The notes under the pieces: generated by a model
Told to the model about the DNA's origin: nothing
The model's input: only the letters and a program-made list of their open reading frames with translations
Database searches by the model: none
Assembly (NCBI GenBank): GCA_017434455.1
Contig: JAFRFG010000027.1
Location: 1 to 64,000, forward strand
Direction of reading: 5' to 3'
Length of the DNA stretch: 64,000 bases
DNA from: Thermoguttaceae bacterium
GTDB taxonomy: Bacteria > Planctomycetota > Planctomycetia > Pirellulales > Thermoguttaceae
Shown: positions 1 to 7,891 of the stretch, one piece after another
Layout of the letters: the number at the start of each line of letters is the position of its first letter
Position numbering within the stretch: position 1 is the first letter of the stretch
Position numbers and translations under genes: made by a program

Positions 1-10
1 ACCGCCGGGC

Positions 11-47
11 AAAAAAATCCCCCGCCTAAAGCGGGGGATTTTTTTTC
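11..47 (-). terminator. Intrinsic terminator after the ThuA gene
   Basis: An 8-bp GC-rich stem (18-25 with 31-38, loop of 5) is flanked by a run of seven A on the left and eight T on the right, so it can terminate in both directions. It lies 25 bases beyond the stop of the reverse-strand ThuA gene. Confidence 0.85.
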
Positions 48-71
48 TGGGTTCCGCGCGGGGCAGGGGGG

Positions 72-962
72 TTACGCCCGGCGAAGAATGGTGCAGTCGG
101 GGCAGACCGAATCGATATTCGGCGTCGTGTCGACCTCGATCTGACCGGTGGTGAATTTGATCAGATCCGAGACGATCCCCTTCATCTTCGGTTCCCAGAA
201 GCTGGAATTATTGTGTCCCAGCGAAGTATAGGCGACCTTTCCCTTCCCCTCGCGGCGGATCCAGGTGGACGGGTAGGGAGGACGGTTGTAGCAGCCGTCG
301 CCGCTGTCGTCCATACCGGCGGTCTCTTGAAGCAGGACGACGTGCAGGTCGGGATTGAAGTTCTTGAGCGTATACCACTCGTCAAAGCAGGTCAGCTCAT
401 CGCCCTGGGCCCCGAGGAACGGGAACCCCTTTTCGATGATCCGCAGCTTGGTTTCTTGCTGATTGCCGTGGAGAACGAACTGAGCGCCGATCAAATTGGT
501 GTAACCTTTCCGGTCATTGAAGGGCTGGTTTTCCCAAAGCGGACCGGGAGTCTTCCAAGTGTCGGTGGCACTGTGGATCCCGAGCAGGCCCACCCCGCCG
601 CGAATGGCGCTGTAGAAGTTGAGAATCCCCTGCTGGGACATCCCCGGCTGGCCGTCTTTGGGCGCGTCGAGGTTTCCACAGGTGTAGAAGACGAACGCGC
701 TGTACTTCGACAGATCGCCGTCGAAGACCGAGGGGTCTTTCGTCGAGTCGACAGCGAAGCCGTCCTCTTGACCGAGGGCCGCCAGGGCATTGCCGCAGAT
801 GGTGGTGCCGTCCTCTTGGACGACGGTAGGGGGATGAACATACTCGGTGCTGCGGTCGAAGTAGAGAATCCGGCGCTGCGCGGCATTGGCCCAAACAAAC
901 CGGGAGAGGACCGGCGCGGCGGCGCCGACTGCCGCCGTCTTAAGAAAATCACGTCTTTTCAT
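72..962 (-). CDS. Secreted ThuA-domain protein (trehalose-utilization-like)
   Basis: The 296-residue protein starts at the ATG at 962, whose first residues MKRRDFLKTAAVGAAAP form a twin-arginine-type signal, so export by Tat is likely. The rest resembles the ThuA family (class I glutamine amidotransferase-like fold): VFYTCGNLDAP, GVGLLGIHSATDTW and YTSLGHNNSSFWEP are typical. Planctomycetes carry many such proteins of unproven substrate, usually near sugar-catabolism genes. It starts 31 bases after the stop of the Nramp-like gene on the same strand and is probably co-transcribed with it. A longer reading frame upstream of 962 overlaps that gene and is Arg/Pro/Ser-rich shadow coding, so I rejected it. 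Family call is firm; biochemical role is unknown. Confidence 0.85.
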   Translation of the reverse strand: MKRRDFLKTAAVGAAAPVLSRFVWANAAQRRILYFDRSTEYVHPPTVVQEDGTTICGNALAALGQEDGFAVDSTKDPSVFDGDLSKYSAFVFYTCGNLDAPKDGQPGMSQQGILNFYSAIRGGVGLLGIHSATDTWKTPGPLWENQPFNDRKGYTNLIGAQFVLHGNQQETKLRIIEKGFPFLGAQGDELTCFDEWYTLKNFNPDLHVVLLQETAGMDDSGDGCYNRPPYPSTWIRREGKGKVAYTSLGHNNSSFWEPKMKGIVSDLIKFTTGQIEVDTTPNIDSVCPDCTILRRA

Positions 963-993
963 GGGGGAAACCTTTCGTATTTGATCGGTTGGA

Positions 994-2601
994 TCAGTTG
1001 TTGTTTTCCGATTCAGCGGCCGATTCACCGGCCGGCTCAGCCGCCGGCTCCTCCTGCGGCTGGGTCTGCTGCTCGACGGCGGGGGCCGGCGGCGCGGCGA
1101 AGAACTTATTGTGGAGCTTCTGAACCGACAGAACCGCTCCGGCGGTGACGGCCGCCAGCGCGGCAAGCAGAACGATATTGTTGAGGAAACGGCTCAGACC
1201 GCCGCCGACCGCCGAGCCGATGTAGCTCCTTTTGTTGTTCAAAATGATAATAATCAAATAGGCGATCGGCAGCAGAATGCAGCAGATCGCCGAGGCGATG
1301 ACCGGGAACCACAGCGGAAGCGGGACGACGACCCCGAGCAGACCGATCGCCGGGGTCAGCGCGAAGAGACGGAAACGATTGCGCGTCATCTTCAGGTGGA
1401 GCATTTCGCAGACCGTAAAGCCGCAGGCGACCATATGAGCGCTGGTGGCCCCGGCGCACATCCCCATCAGGCCGAGGCAGAAGATGATCTTGCCGCCGGG
1501 GATGCCGCTGAACGAGGCCGCCGCCTGCAGGGGGGCCAGCCCCTGACGAACGGTATCGCTCCCGTCGTAGATGCCGGTGACGGTCATTCCGACGATGATC
1601 AGCGAGGTGACAATCGAGAACGGAATAAACATCGTCATCCCCAGGTCCCACTTAGCCAGCGTCTTATGGTCGTTTCCCCATCCCTTGGCCAAAATGGAGT
1701 AAGGATAGAGGAACGTCATGTTGATGCCGACCGCCGCCCCGAGCATTCCGAGAATCTGCAGGTAGGTCGACGATTCGATCACACCCTCGGCGTTGCGCGG
1801 GATCCCGTCCAGGCAGAAGAGCCCGCGGAAGAGATTGTTCCACTGGATTTGCTTGAAGTTCAAAGCGACCACCAGAAGGAAGAAGAGTATCACCAATAGA
1901 ATCATCGTCCGAAGGAAGCGTTCGTAAACTTTGACCCCCTTGGCCCCCTTGCCGTAGTTAAAAACCATCACGATATTCATCGCCAGGAAGAAGATCCCGA
2001 CGGCGAAACTGACGATATAGCCCAAATTGGTGATCGAGTTGTTGATCTGAATCCCCCAGGGGAGATGCGCGTTGACGGCGCTCACCCACGCGGGAGACTC
2101 CCCCGCGGCGGCGCTCATCTGAAGGCCGGCCATCGAGGCGATATCGCGCCCGGCGCCGGCCAGAAGCGTGTACTGCGGGAAGTGCCAGATGACCGAGGCA
2201 AAGATCGTTCCCAGCGCCCAGAGAAAGACCAGCGGTTTCCAGACCTGTTTGCCGAACGACTCGTAGGGGCGCTCGTTATTCTTCGTCAGGACGATATTGG
2301 AGAGGGCGGCCAGCATAAAGACCCCCAGGAACATCGCGACCGGCTGAACCCAGAGGAGTTTGTAGCCGAATGAGGCCCCCGCCAGAACCGAAGCGGTGGC
2401 GCTGCCGGCCCCGAGGGTCATCGCGCTTTGAATCAGTCCCGGGCCGGTACGGCGAACGTAACCGCCGATCTTTTTCCCCAGCGGCGCCTTGGCCAGCTCG
2501 GCCAGTTCGGCGCGCTCGGCGGCGAGTTTCTCGGGATCCCACTTGGGACTCATCGGCAGCCCCGCTTCGGGGGCGGGATCGTTGTGGGTCGGATTGGACA
2601 T
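994..2601 (-). CDS. Nramp-family-like metal-ion transporter, divergent
   Basis: This is a 535-residue polytopic membrane protein. Residues 48-90 (GGYVRRTGPGLIQSAMTLG, then AGASFGYKLLWVQP) match the TM1 region of Nramp/MntH transporters, which move divalent metals with protons. The metal-binding DPGN motif of TM1 is replaced by GAGS (residues 64-67), and the TM6 MPH motif by GINM (292-295), so the substrate may not be Mn2+/Fe2+. The N-terminal 45 residues are charged and cytoplasmic. The C-terminus is a Glu/Ala/Pro-rich tail after the last helix. An AGGAG ribosome-binding site lies 5 bases before ATG 2601, and a sigma70-like promoter lies about 90 bases upstream. Probably first gene of a two-gene unit with the ThuA protein. 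Confidence 0.8.
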   Translation of the reverse strand: MSNPTHNDPAPEAGLPMSPKWDPEKLAAERAELAELAKAPLGKKIGGYVRRTGPGLIQSAMTLGAGSATASVLAGASFGYKLLWVQPVAMFLGVFMLAALSNIVLTKNNERPYESFGKQVWKPLVFLWALGTIFASVIWHFPQYTLLAGAGRDIASMAGLQMSAAAGESPAWVSAVNAHLPWGIQINNSITNLGYIVSFAVGIFFLAMNIVMVFNYGKGAKGVKVYERFLRTMILLVILFFLLVVALNFKQIQWNNLFRGLFCLDGIPRNAEGVIESSTYLQILGMLGAAVGINMTFLYPYSILAKGWGNDHKTLAKWDLGMTMFIPFSIVTSLIIVGMTVTGIYDGSDTVRQGLAPLQAAASFSGIPGGKIIFCLGLMGMCAGATSAHMVACGFTVCEMLHLKMTRNRFRLFALTPAIGLLGVVVPLPLWFPVIASAICCILLPIAYLIIIILNNKRSYIGSAVGGGLSRFLNNIVLLAALAAVTAGAVLSVQKLHNKFFAAPPAPAVEQQTQPQEEPAAEPAGESAAESENNN

Positions 2602-2689
2602 AGACGCTCCTGGATGGTCGCTTTTGGTGAAAGATTCGCTTGACTTGGGGGAGCCGGCTCAGCGGCACGCCGAGACAACCCCAACACTT

Positions 2690-2718
2690 ATTATATAGGG
2701 GGGAAGGTGAAAAAACAA
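2690..2718 (-). promoter_or_regulatory. Sigma70-like promoter for the Nramp-like gene
   Basis: On the reverse strand TTGTTT (2713-2718) and a perfect TATAAT (2690-2695) are separated by 17 bases. Together with the forward promoter at 2825-2853 it accounts for the 310-base divergent gap 2602-2911, in which I see no gene. Confidence 0.55.
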
Positions 2719-2824
2719 CCGTGTTTTATCTGCGTTGGCTCGGCGCGGGTCAGCTCCGATCACGCTGTCGGTGCCATAAAAGCTTTCGTCTACTGCGGCG
2801 CGTGGGTGGGAAGGGGCTTTCCTA

Positions 2825-2853
2825 TTGAGAAGGGCCAATAATCGTGCTATAAT
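2825..2853 (+). promoter_or_regulatory. Sigma70-like promoter for the GT2/GT9 operon
   Basis: TTGAGA (2825-2830), a 17-base spacer and TATAAT (2848-2853). Transcription should start near 2860, about 50 bases before the first glycosyltransferase, with a GGAAGGAG sequence at 2891-2898 in the leader. Confidence 0.65.
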
Positions 2854-2911
2854 TTTGCCCATTACAGGAAGCTGATGGTCTCACATCTAAGGAAGGAGTT
2901 TACCCGTCTCG

Positions 2912-3997
2912 ATGGACTTGTCCTGTAAAACGCCCAACGATTTATCCGGTACCCGGACCGGCGATCGGCCCGCCGTCTCGGTGGTGATGCCTGTTTACAA
3001 CACCCCCGAAGAGTTTCTGCGTCCGGCGATCGAGTCGGTCCTGGCTCAGACATTGCGTGATTTTGAGCTGCTGATCGTCGACGACGGCTCCGGCGAGCCG
3101 ACCAAAGTGGTGCTTCGGCAGTACGCGGCGGGCGACCCCCGCGTGCGTGTTCTCCTCGGCGCCCACCAGGGGGCCGGTCAGGCCCGTAATCTCGGTCTTC
3201 AAGAGGCCCGGGGGGAGGCGGTATCCTTCCTCGATTCCGACGACCTCTTCGAGCCGGAGCTTCTGCGTCTGTCATACGAGAAACTGACCGAACAGAAGGC
3301 CGACATCACTATCTTTCAATATCTCGATCTGGAAGAACCGCAGAGCAGTCCTTGCGGCGCCGATTTTTCCGGTCCTCCTGCGCAGGGGTTTGATCCCCGC
3401 GACTGTGCGCCGGCGCTTTATCAATCAACCTTCTGGGCCGCCTGGAACAAGCTCTACCGCCGCAGCTTCCTTTTGGAGGAACATCTGACCTTTCCTTCGA
3501 TCACCTGCACGCAGGATACCCCCTTTGTTCTGATCTCGCTGACTCACGCCAAGCGGATTGCCGTTCTGGAGAAAGTCCTCGTTCACTATCGCCGAGGGAA
3601 CCCGAACTCTTTAACACGAATCACGCCGCGTCTTGGCCTGGAGCATTGCCAGGCCTTCGATCTGGTCTGCGACGATCTGATTCGCTTCGATCGGTGGAAG
3701 CTGTACGCGGAGACATTTTCAAACGCGTTCCTCTCCGCCGTTCTGTGTTACTACCGCCGGATGGATCCCAAGGAGCGGGAGGAGTTCTTGCCGGAACTGC
3801 GCGGTCACTATATCCCGAAATTCCAACTGATTCAAAACAAAAAGTTACTCGGCCGAAGACAAAAGAGTTTCCTCTACGAACTTCTGGGGAAGACAATACT
3901 TTTCGGCAAGGAATATCTCCCCAACAATGTGCGCCAGTGGCGATTCTTCGGCATCCCCGTCTGGCGATATACCCGCGAGGAGCGTCTCCCGTCGTGA
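2912..3997 (+). CDS. GT2-family glycosyltransferase
   Basis: This 361-residue protein has a GT-A fold: VSVVMPVYNTPEEFLRPAIE near residue 23 begins the nucleotide-sugar domain, LLIVDDGS follows, and the metal-binding signature is FLDSDDLFEP (about residue 107). WNKLYRRSFL downstream is typical of capsule and LPS side-chain GT2 enzymes. It has no membrane segment, so it should act at the cytoplasmic face of the inner membrane. It is the first gene of a forward unit with a second GT2 (15-base gap), a methyltransferase and a GT9. It is paralogous to the products at 4013 and 14921, all sharing PVYNTPxE and EPTKxxLRxYAA-type segments. Donor and acceptor cannot be read from sequence. Confidence 0.9.
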   Translation: MDLSCKTPNDLSGTRTGDRPAVSVVMPVYNTPEEFLRPAIESVLAQTLRDFELLIVDDGSGEPTKVVLRQYAAGDPRVRVLLGAHQGAGQARNLGLQEARGEAVSFLDSDDLFEPELLRLSYEKLTEQKADITIFQYLDLEEPQSSPCGADFSGPPAQGFDPRDCAPALYQSTFWAAWNKLYRRSFLLEEHLTFPSITCTQDTPFVLISLTHAKRIAVLEKVLVHYRRGNPNSLTRITPRLGLEHCQAFDLVCDDLIRFDRWKLYAETFSNAFLSAVLCYYRRMDPKEREEFLPELRGHYIPKFQLIQNKKLLGRRQKSFLYELLGKTILFGKEYLPNNVRQWRFFGIPVWRYTREERLPS

Positions 3998-4012
3998 TGA
4001 TGGCCCGGTACG

Positions 4013-5131
4013 ATGAAAAAGATCGAAAGCAATACCGCTCATCCCCTCGGTGAGGAGGAACCTTCCCGCGAGGAACCGGGCGCCAAAATCGCGGTGTCGG
4101 TGGTGATCCCCGTCTATAACACCCCCGAAGAATTTTTGATTCCCGCGCTGGAAGGGATTCTTCACCAGTCCCTCGATCATTTTGAGCTCCTGGTGATCGA
4201 CGATGGGTCGGACCGGCCCACGAAAGATATCCTCCGGCGGTACGCCGCGGCTGACCGGCGGGTTAAAGTTATCTCCCGCCCGCACAGCAACGCCGGTCAG
4301 GCGCGAAACGAGGGACTTCGCCGCGCCGAGGGAGAATCGATCATTTTTCTTGACTCCGACGATCTTTTTCATCCAGACCTTTTGCGTCTGTGCTATGCGC
4401 GTTTGGCCGAAAGCGATGCCGATATGGTCGTCTTCCCCTATCTGGAATACACCGATCCCGAACATTCTTCCCCGGGAGGATGCCGCCTGGACGGCCTGCC
4501 ACCGTTGTTTTCCCCCGAGGATTACCCGGAAGATATCTTCCTGAAACTCTTTCCGGGGGCCTGGAATAAACTCTTTCGCCTTTCGTTCTTCAAACAGAAG
4601 GGGCTGTTTTTTCAGTCTGCTCGGGCGGCGAACGATCTGTGCTGTGTTCTCACGGCGGTGACACGGGCGAAAAAAATCGCGGTTCTGGATACACCGCTTG
4701 TTCAGTACCGGATCAGCAACACCGCTTCCATCGTCCATTCGGTCGATGACCTGGTTCCTTATCACTTAAAGGCCTCTGTCCGGCTGAAGAAAAACCTCGA
4801 GGCCGATCGGACCTGGCCCACCTTCCGCGAGCCGTTTTATCAGATGTTCTTTCTTTGCCTGGCGCTTCGCTTTTTTGACCTCCCCGTGAGGAGGCAGCGC
4901 AAGGAGGAAAAGACCATTCGCCAAGAGTATCTCCCCGCGCTGGAACTCACCGCCGATGTGATCCCCCTCCTCCCGGAGTATCTGCGCCGTTTCGCGGAGC
5001 TGATTATTTTTGGGAAGCCGCCGCTGGTGTTTGGCAAAGTACGCTATTTCAACGGCTGGAAAGAGATTTTCCTCTTTGGCAAAGCCATCCGGCGCTATAA
5101 ATCAGAACATCGACCGCGTAATAAAAGCTAG
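4013..5131 (+). CDS. GT2-family glycosyltransferase
   Basis: A 372-residue GT-A glycosyltransferase closely related to its upstream neighbour. VSVVIPVYNTPEEFLIPALE opens the domain, LLVIDDGSDRPTKDILRRYA follows, and FLDSDDLFHPDLLRLC carries the metal-binding DSDD. WNKLFRLSFF is the acceptor-side landmark shared with the other two GT2 proteins here. The tandem arrangement with conserved order suggests gene duplication followed by divergence, each enzyme adding a different sugar to the same surface glycan. The start at ATG 4013 lies 15 bases after the previous stop, so translation may be partly coupled. Confidence 0.9.
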   Translation: MKKIESNTAHPLGEEEPSREEPGAKIAVSVVIPVYNTPEEFLIPALEGILHQSLDHFELLVIDDGSDRPTKDILRRYAAADRRVKVISRPHSNAGQARNEGLRRAEGESIIFLDSDDLFHPDLLRLCYARLAESDADMVVFPYLEYTDPEHSSPGGCRLDGLPPLFSPEDYPEDIFLKLFPGAWNKLFRLSFFKQKGLFFQSARAANDLCCVLTAVTRAKKIAVLDTPLVQYRISNTASIVHSVDDLVPYHLKASVRLKKNLEADRTWPTFREPFYQMFFLCLALRFFDLPVRRQRKEEKTIRQEYLPALELTADVIPLLPEYLRRFAELIIFGKPPLVFGKVRYFNGWKEIFLFGKAIRRYKSEHRPRNKS

Positions 5132-5162
5132 ATTATACTCGATACCAAGCGAAAGTGTTCCG

Positions 5163-5951
5163 ATGAGATTATTTCAACAATTCGTCGATTCGCGCGGCAG
5201 ACACCGAGTCTCTCCGATTCTCTTCGGCCATCGGATCGGCAGCTGGCGAATCCCCCCGATCCGATCGCGCATTACCCTCAGCCATGAGCCGTTTTTCGAT
5301 GTCGCGCTTGAGTTTGTCACGCCCAAAAGCGTTGTTCTGGATGTGGCCACCGGCGACGGGGCCTTCGCCAAGCGCGCCGGCCGGGACGATTTTTATCTCA
5401 TCGACGGCAATCCCGACTCCGTGGCTCGGCTAAAAGAGCGCTTCCCGAACGCCCAAGAGGTTCAGCTTCCCGAGCTTCCCTTTTCGGACGCTTTTTTCGA
5501 TATGATTCACGCCAGCCATATCGTCGAACACCTCCCGCCGGATGTGCTCTACCGGTTCCTGCAACAGGCCGATCGCTGCCTTAAACCCGGGGGGTATTTG
5601 GTCGTGAGCGCCCCTCTGCTCAACGATCGTTTCTACAACGATCTGTCGCATCTGCGTCCCTATCCTCCCAATGTGTTTACCCGGTATCTGGTTTGGGGAC
5701 CGCACAGCTGCACGACGCGTCCCTTGGTGTCGAAGAGCTACAAGATCAAGTCTCTGTGCTACGCCTATCAAGAGAAGCCCTTTTTTGACGATGATGAAAC
5801 CGGGGGAGAACTTCCGTATCATCACTGCTGCCGCTGCGCGGCCAACATCTTTTATTGGTTCCAGCGCGTGAAATATTCTCTGGGTTTTCGTACCCTGCAA
5901 AAACGCGCGTTCACGCTGGTCCTTCAAAAACAGCCCGAATCCGAAAGGTAG
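5163..5951 (+). CDS. Class I SAM-dependent methyltransferase
   Basis: The 262-residue protein has the Rossmann SAM-binding motif VVLDVATGDGAFAKRA at about residues 59-74, an acidic ribose-binding position in YLIDGNPDS, the post-motif HASHIVEHLPPDVLYRFLQQ and LKPGGYLVVSAPLL, all typical of the Methyltransf_11 group. I placed the start at ATG 5163, because the open frame upstream runs inside the preceding gene. Position between glycosyltransferases suggests methylation of a sugar or lipid-linked glycan intermediate. That is inference from context. Confidence 0.85.
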   Translation: MRLFQQFVDSRGRHRVSPILFGHRIGSWRIPPIRSRITLSHEPFFDVALEFVTPKSVVLDVATGDGAFAKRAGRDDFYLIDGNPDSVARLKERFPNAQEVQLPELPFSDAFFDMIHASHIVEHLPPDVLYRFLQQADRCLKPGGYLVVSAPLLNDRFYNDLSHLRPYPPNVFTRYLVWGPHSCTTRPLVSKSYKIKSLCYAYQEKPFFDDDETGGELPYHHCCRCAANIFYWFQRVKYSLGFRTLQKRAFTLVLQKQPESER

Positions 5952-5958
5952 GGAACCT

Positions 5959-7059
5959 ATGATGTTTATCCCGGTGTTCTATCTCCCCAAAACGGTGTTG
6001 TTTCCCAAAAACGATTCCGTCTGCCGCGTGGGGTTTATCATCCGCGGCGGCGTGGGGGATCTGATCCTCGCGATCAATTTCATTAAGAATTTTCATGATT
6101 ATCTTCGCGCCGAAAACGCCTCTCTTGAGCTGTGGATCGATCTGATCGTTCCCGACAAACGCGGCCATCTCGATATTGTTCGCACCCTTGCGCGCGGTCA
6201 GGAATTCATTCATCGAGTCTGCGGCTTTCATCAGATGCCGCGCTATTATGACTTGCTTGTCGAGATCATCCGCTTCTCGGAGGTGCTTTTCGCCAAAGAG
6301 AAAAAAATCGCCCGCCTCTCCCCCCGCTTAAGTTCCTGGATCAAGACGGTCAAGGCGTTTCGAAAAACATCCGCTTACGCCTACGCCCATGGAAGCCCGG
6401 GCTATTTTCTCGGGAATCAAACGACCTTGATGCTGGGGCAAAAACGCCTTTCTCAGGCGGATGTCGGTTCGGTGATCGGGGTTCAGACTTCCTTTCGGCC
6501 GATCCCGGCTCTCGATGCCGGGGAAATTAAAAAACGCTTTGACCTCACCGGTCCTTTCCTCACGCTTCAGCGCGGCGCGGGGGGAAAGGAAGGGGATCGA
6601 AACACGAAACTCTGGCCGGTGGAAAAGTACGCGCGGCTGGTTCAGCTTTTGCGCCGGGCCCGGCCCGATGTCGCGGTCGTCCAGCTCGGGGTCGAAAAGA
6701 ATGCGCAGATCGAAGGAGTGACCCGTGATTTGCGCGGCAAAACATCATTTGAGGAACTCATGGCGCTAAGCGCCGAGGCGGCCTGTCATGTCGACGCGGA
6801 GTGCGGCATCGTCCACTTGCGGCATTTCCTCACCGGCAAGCCCTCGGTCGTGCTGTTTGGCCCGACCGACGATCGTCTCTATGGGTACGGCGAGAATATC
6901 AATCTGCGTTCCGCCGGCTCTTGCGGCGGCGGCTGCGAGTGGATCACCTCCGACTATATGCGCCGCTGTCCGCGCGGTTTTGAGCTTCCCCCCTGTATGG
7001 AGGATATCTCCCCCGAGGAGGTCTTCCGGGCGGTTGAAACCGTGCTTAAGAGCGTGTAG
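5959..7059 (+). CDS. GT9-family (heptosyltransferase-like) glycosyltransferase
   Basis: A 366-residue GT-B protein. The N-terminal GFIIRGGVGDLILAINFIKN is the GT9 glycine loop, and the C-terminal half carries CHVDAECGIVHLRHFLTGKP and VVLFGPTDDRLYGYG, the nucleotide-binding region of ADP-heptose:LPS heptosyltransferases. GT9 enzymes add heptose or related sugars to lipid A-core. This one is more divergent than the product at 13629, with an extra C-terminal Cys-containing stretch (SCGGGCEWITSDYMRRCPRG). It starts 7 bases after the methyltransferase stop and ends the forward operon, before a strong terminator. Confidence 0.85.
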   Translation: MMFIPVFYLPKTVLFPKNDSVCRVGFIIRGGVGDLILAINFIKNFHDYLRAENASLELWIDLIVPDKRGHLDIVRTLARGQEFIHRVCGFHQMPRYYDLLVEIIRFSEVLFAKEKKIARLSPRLSSWIKTVKAFRKTSAYAYAHGSPGYFLGNQTTLMLGQKRLSQADVGSVIGVQTSFRPIPALDAGEIKKRFDLTGPFLTLQRGAGGKEGDRNTKLWPVEKYARLVQLLRRARPDVAVVQLGVEKNAQIEGVTRDLRGKTSFEELMALSAEAACHVDAECGIVHLRHFLTGKPSVVLFGPTDDRLYGYGENINLRSAGSCGGGCEWITSDYMRRCPRGFELPPCMEDISPEEVFRAVETVLKSV

Positions 7060-7082
7060 AAAAAACTTGGGTGAGGGGGAAG

Positions 7083-7120
7083 AAAAAAAACGGCCGCGCT
7101 AAGCGCGGCCGCCTTCTTTT
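7083..7120. terminator. Bidirectional intrinsic terminator between convergent genes
   Basis: A perfect 9-bp GC stem (7091-7099 with 7103-7111, loop TAA) with eight A on the left (T on the reverse transcript) and CCTTCTTTT on the right. It serves the GT9 gene from the left and the RpiB-like gene from the right. Confidence 0.9.
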
Positions 7121-7712
7121 ACAGGCCTGTTTCCGACTCTATGACGCCGATCTTATCGAGTCTGATTTGATGGCGTCCGCCGTCGTAACCGGTTATCAGC
7201 CAGCGGCGAACCAGGTCGGTCGCCGCGGTGACCCCGAGAAGCTCCCCGGGAATACACAGCACGTTGGCGTTGTTGTGGCGGCGGCTTAACTCGGCGGTGA
7301 ACTCGTTGGCGCACAGGGCCGCCCGCACGCCGCGGAACTTATTGGCGACGATGCACATCCCGATCCCCGTTCCGCAGACGAGAATCCCAAAATCGGCCTC
7401 CCCGCGGCTGACCTTCCTGGCGACCGCCTCGGCGACATCGGGGTAATCGATCTGCCGTCGGGGGGAAGTGGATGCCGTATCCTCGTCGGCTGCCTCGGCG
7501 ACGGGGGGAAGGGGAAGAAGGTTTTCGACCTTTTTGCCGACCAGCCCGCCGAATTTTGATGGATCGCCGGTGACTAAAACCGCGTCAGCCATAGAACTGG
7601 GATCGGATCCGGCGGTTCCCGTTTCCGAGTAGTTCTCCGGGTAGAGAACCTCACAGAAGATAGCTCTGGCTATCTGGGCTCCGCGGTGATCACTCCCCAG
7701 CGCGATACGCAT
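7119..7712 (-). CDS. rpiB: RpiB/LacAB-family sugar-phosphate isomerase with an insertion
   Basis: The 197-residue protein starts with MRIALGSDHRGAQ, the phosphate-binding strand of RpiB, and contains the catalytic GILVCGTGIGMCIVANKFRGVRAALC and HNNANVLCIPGELLG. RpiB interconverts ribulose-5-phosphate and ribose-5-phosphate. Family members are usually about 145-150 residues. Here about 45 extra residues (roughly 25-75, rich in Pro, Ala, Glu and Ser) lie between the first strand and DYPDVAEAVARKV. The active-site Cys and Thr are intact. RBS AAGGAAGG precedes ATG 7712. A TATAAT-like sequence on the reverse strand at 7832-7837 may be its promoter. Allose- or galactose-6-phosphate isomerase activity cannot be excluded. 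Confidence 0.85.
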   Translation of the reverse strand: MRIALGSDHRGAQIARAIFCEVLYPENYSETGTAGSDPSSMADAVLVTGDPSKFGGLVGKKVENLLPLPPVAEAADEDTASTSPRRQIDYPDVAEAVARKVSRGEADFGILVCGTGIGMCIVANKFRGVRAALCANEFTAELSRRHNNANVLCIPGELLGVTAATDLVRRWLITGYDGGRHQIRLDKIGVIESETGL

Positions 7713-7891
7713 AGTTCCTTCCTTTGGAGATCGTGGATAGAAAATGTTTTTCGGCCTCGCCGACCGCCGCCGCGGGGGGCTTATACCCCCCTATACAGCG
7801 GCAAGAGGGTCAACGACACTCTCGGGGTTCGATTATAGTGGAAAAATGACCTTTGAGTAGGGTTAGCACCCTCTAAGGAAGGGACGTTTTG

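Noticed and set aside
213..1148. 311-codon forward frame opposite the ThuA gene
   Set aside because: It is antisense to a protein with clear family motifs and signal peptide; the translation has low-complexity Pro/Arg ends.
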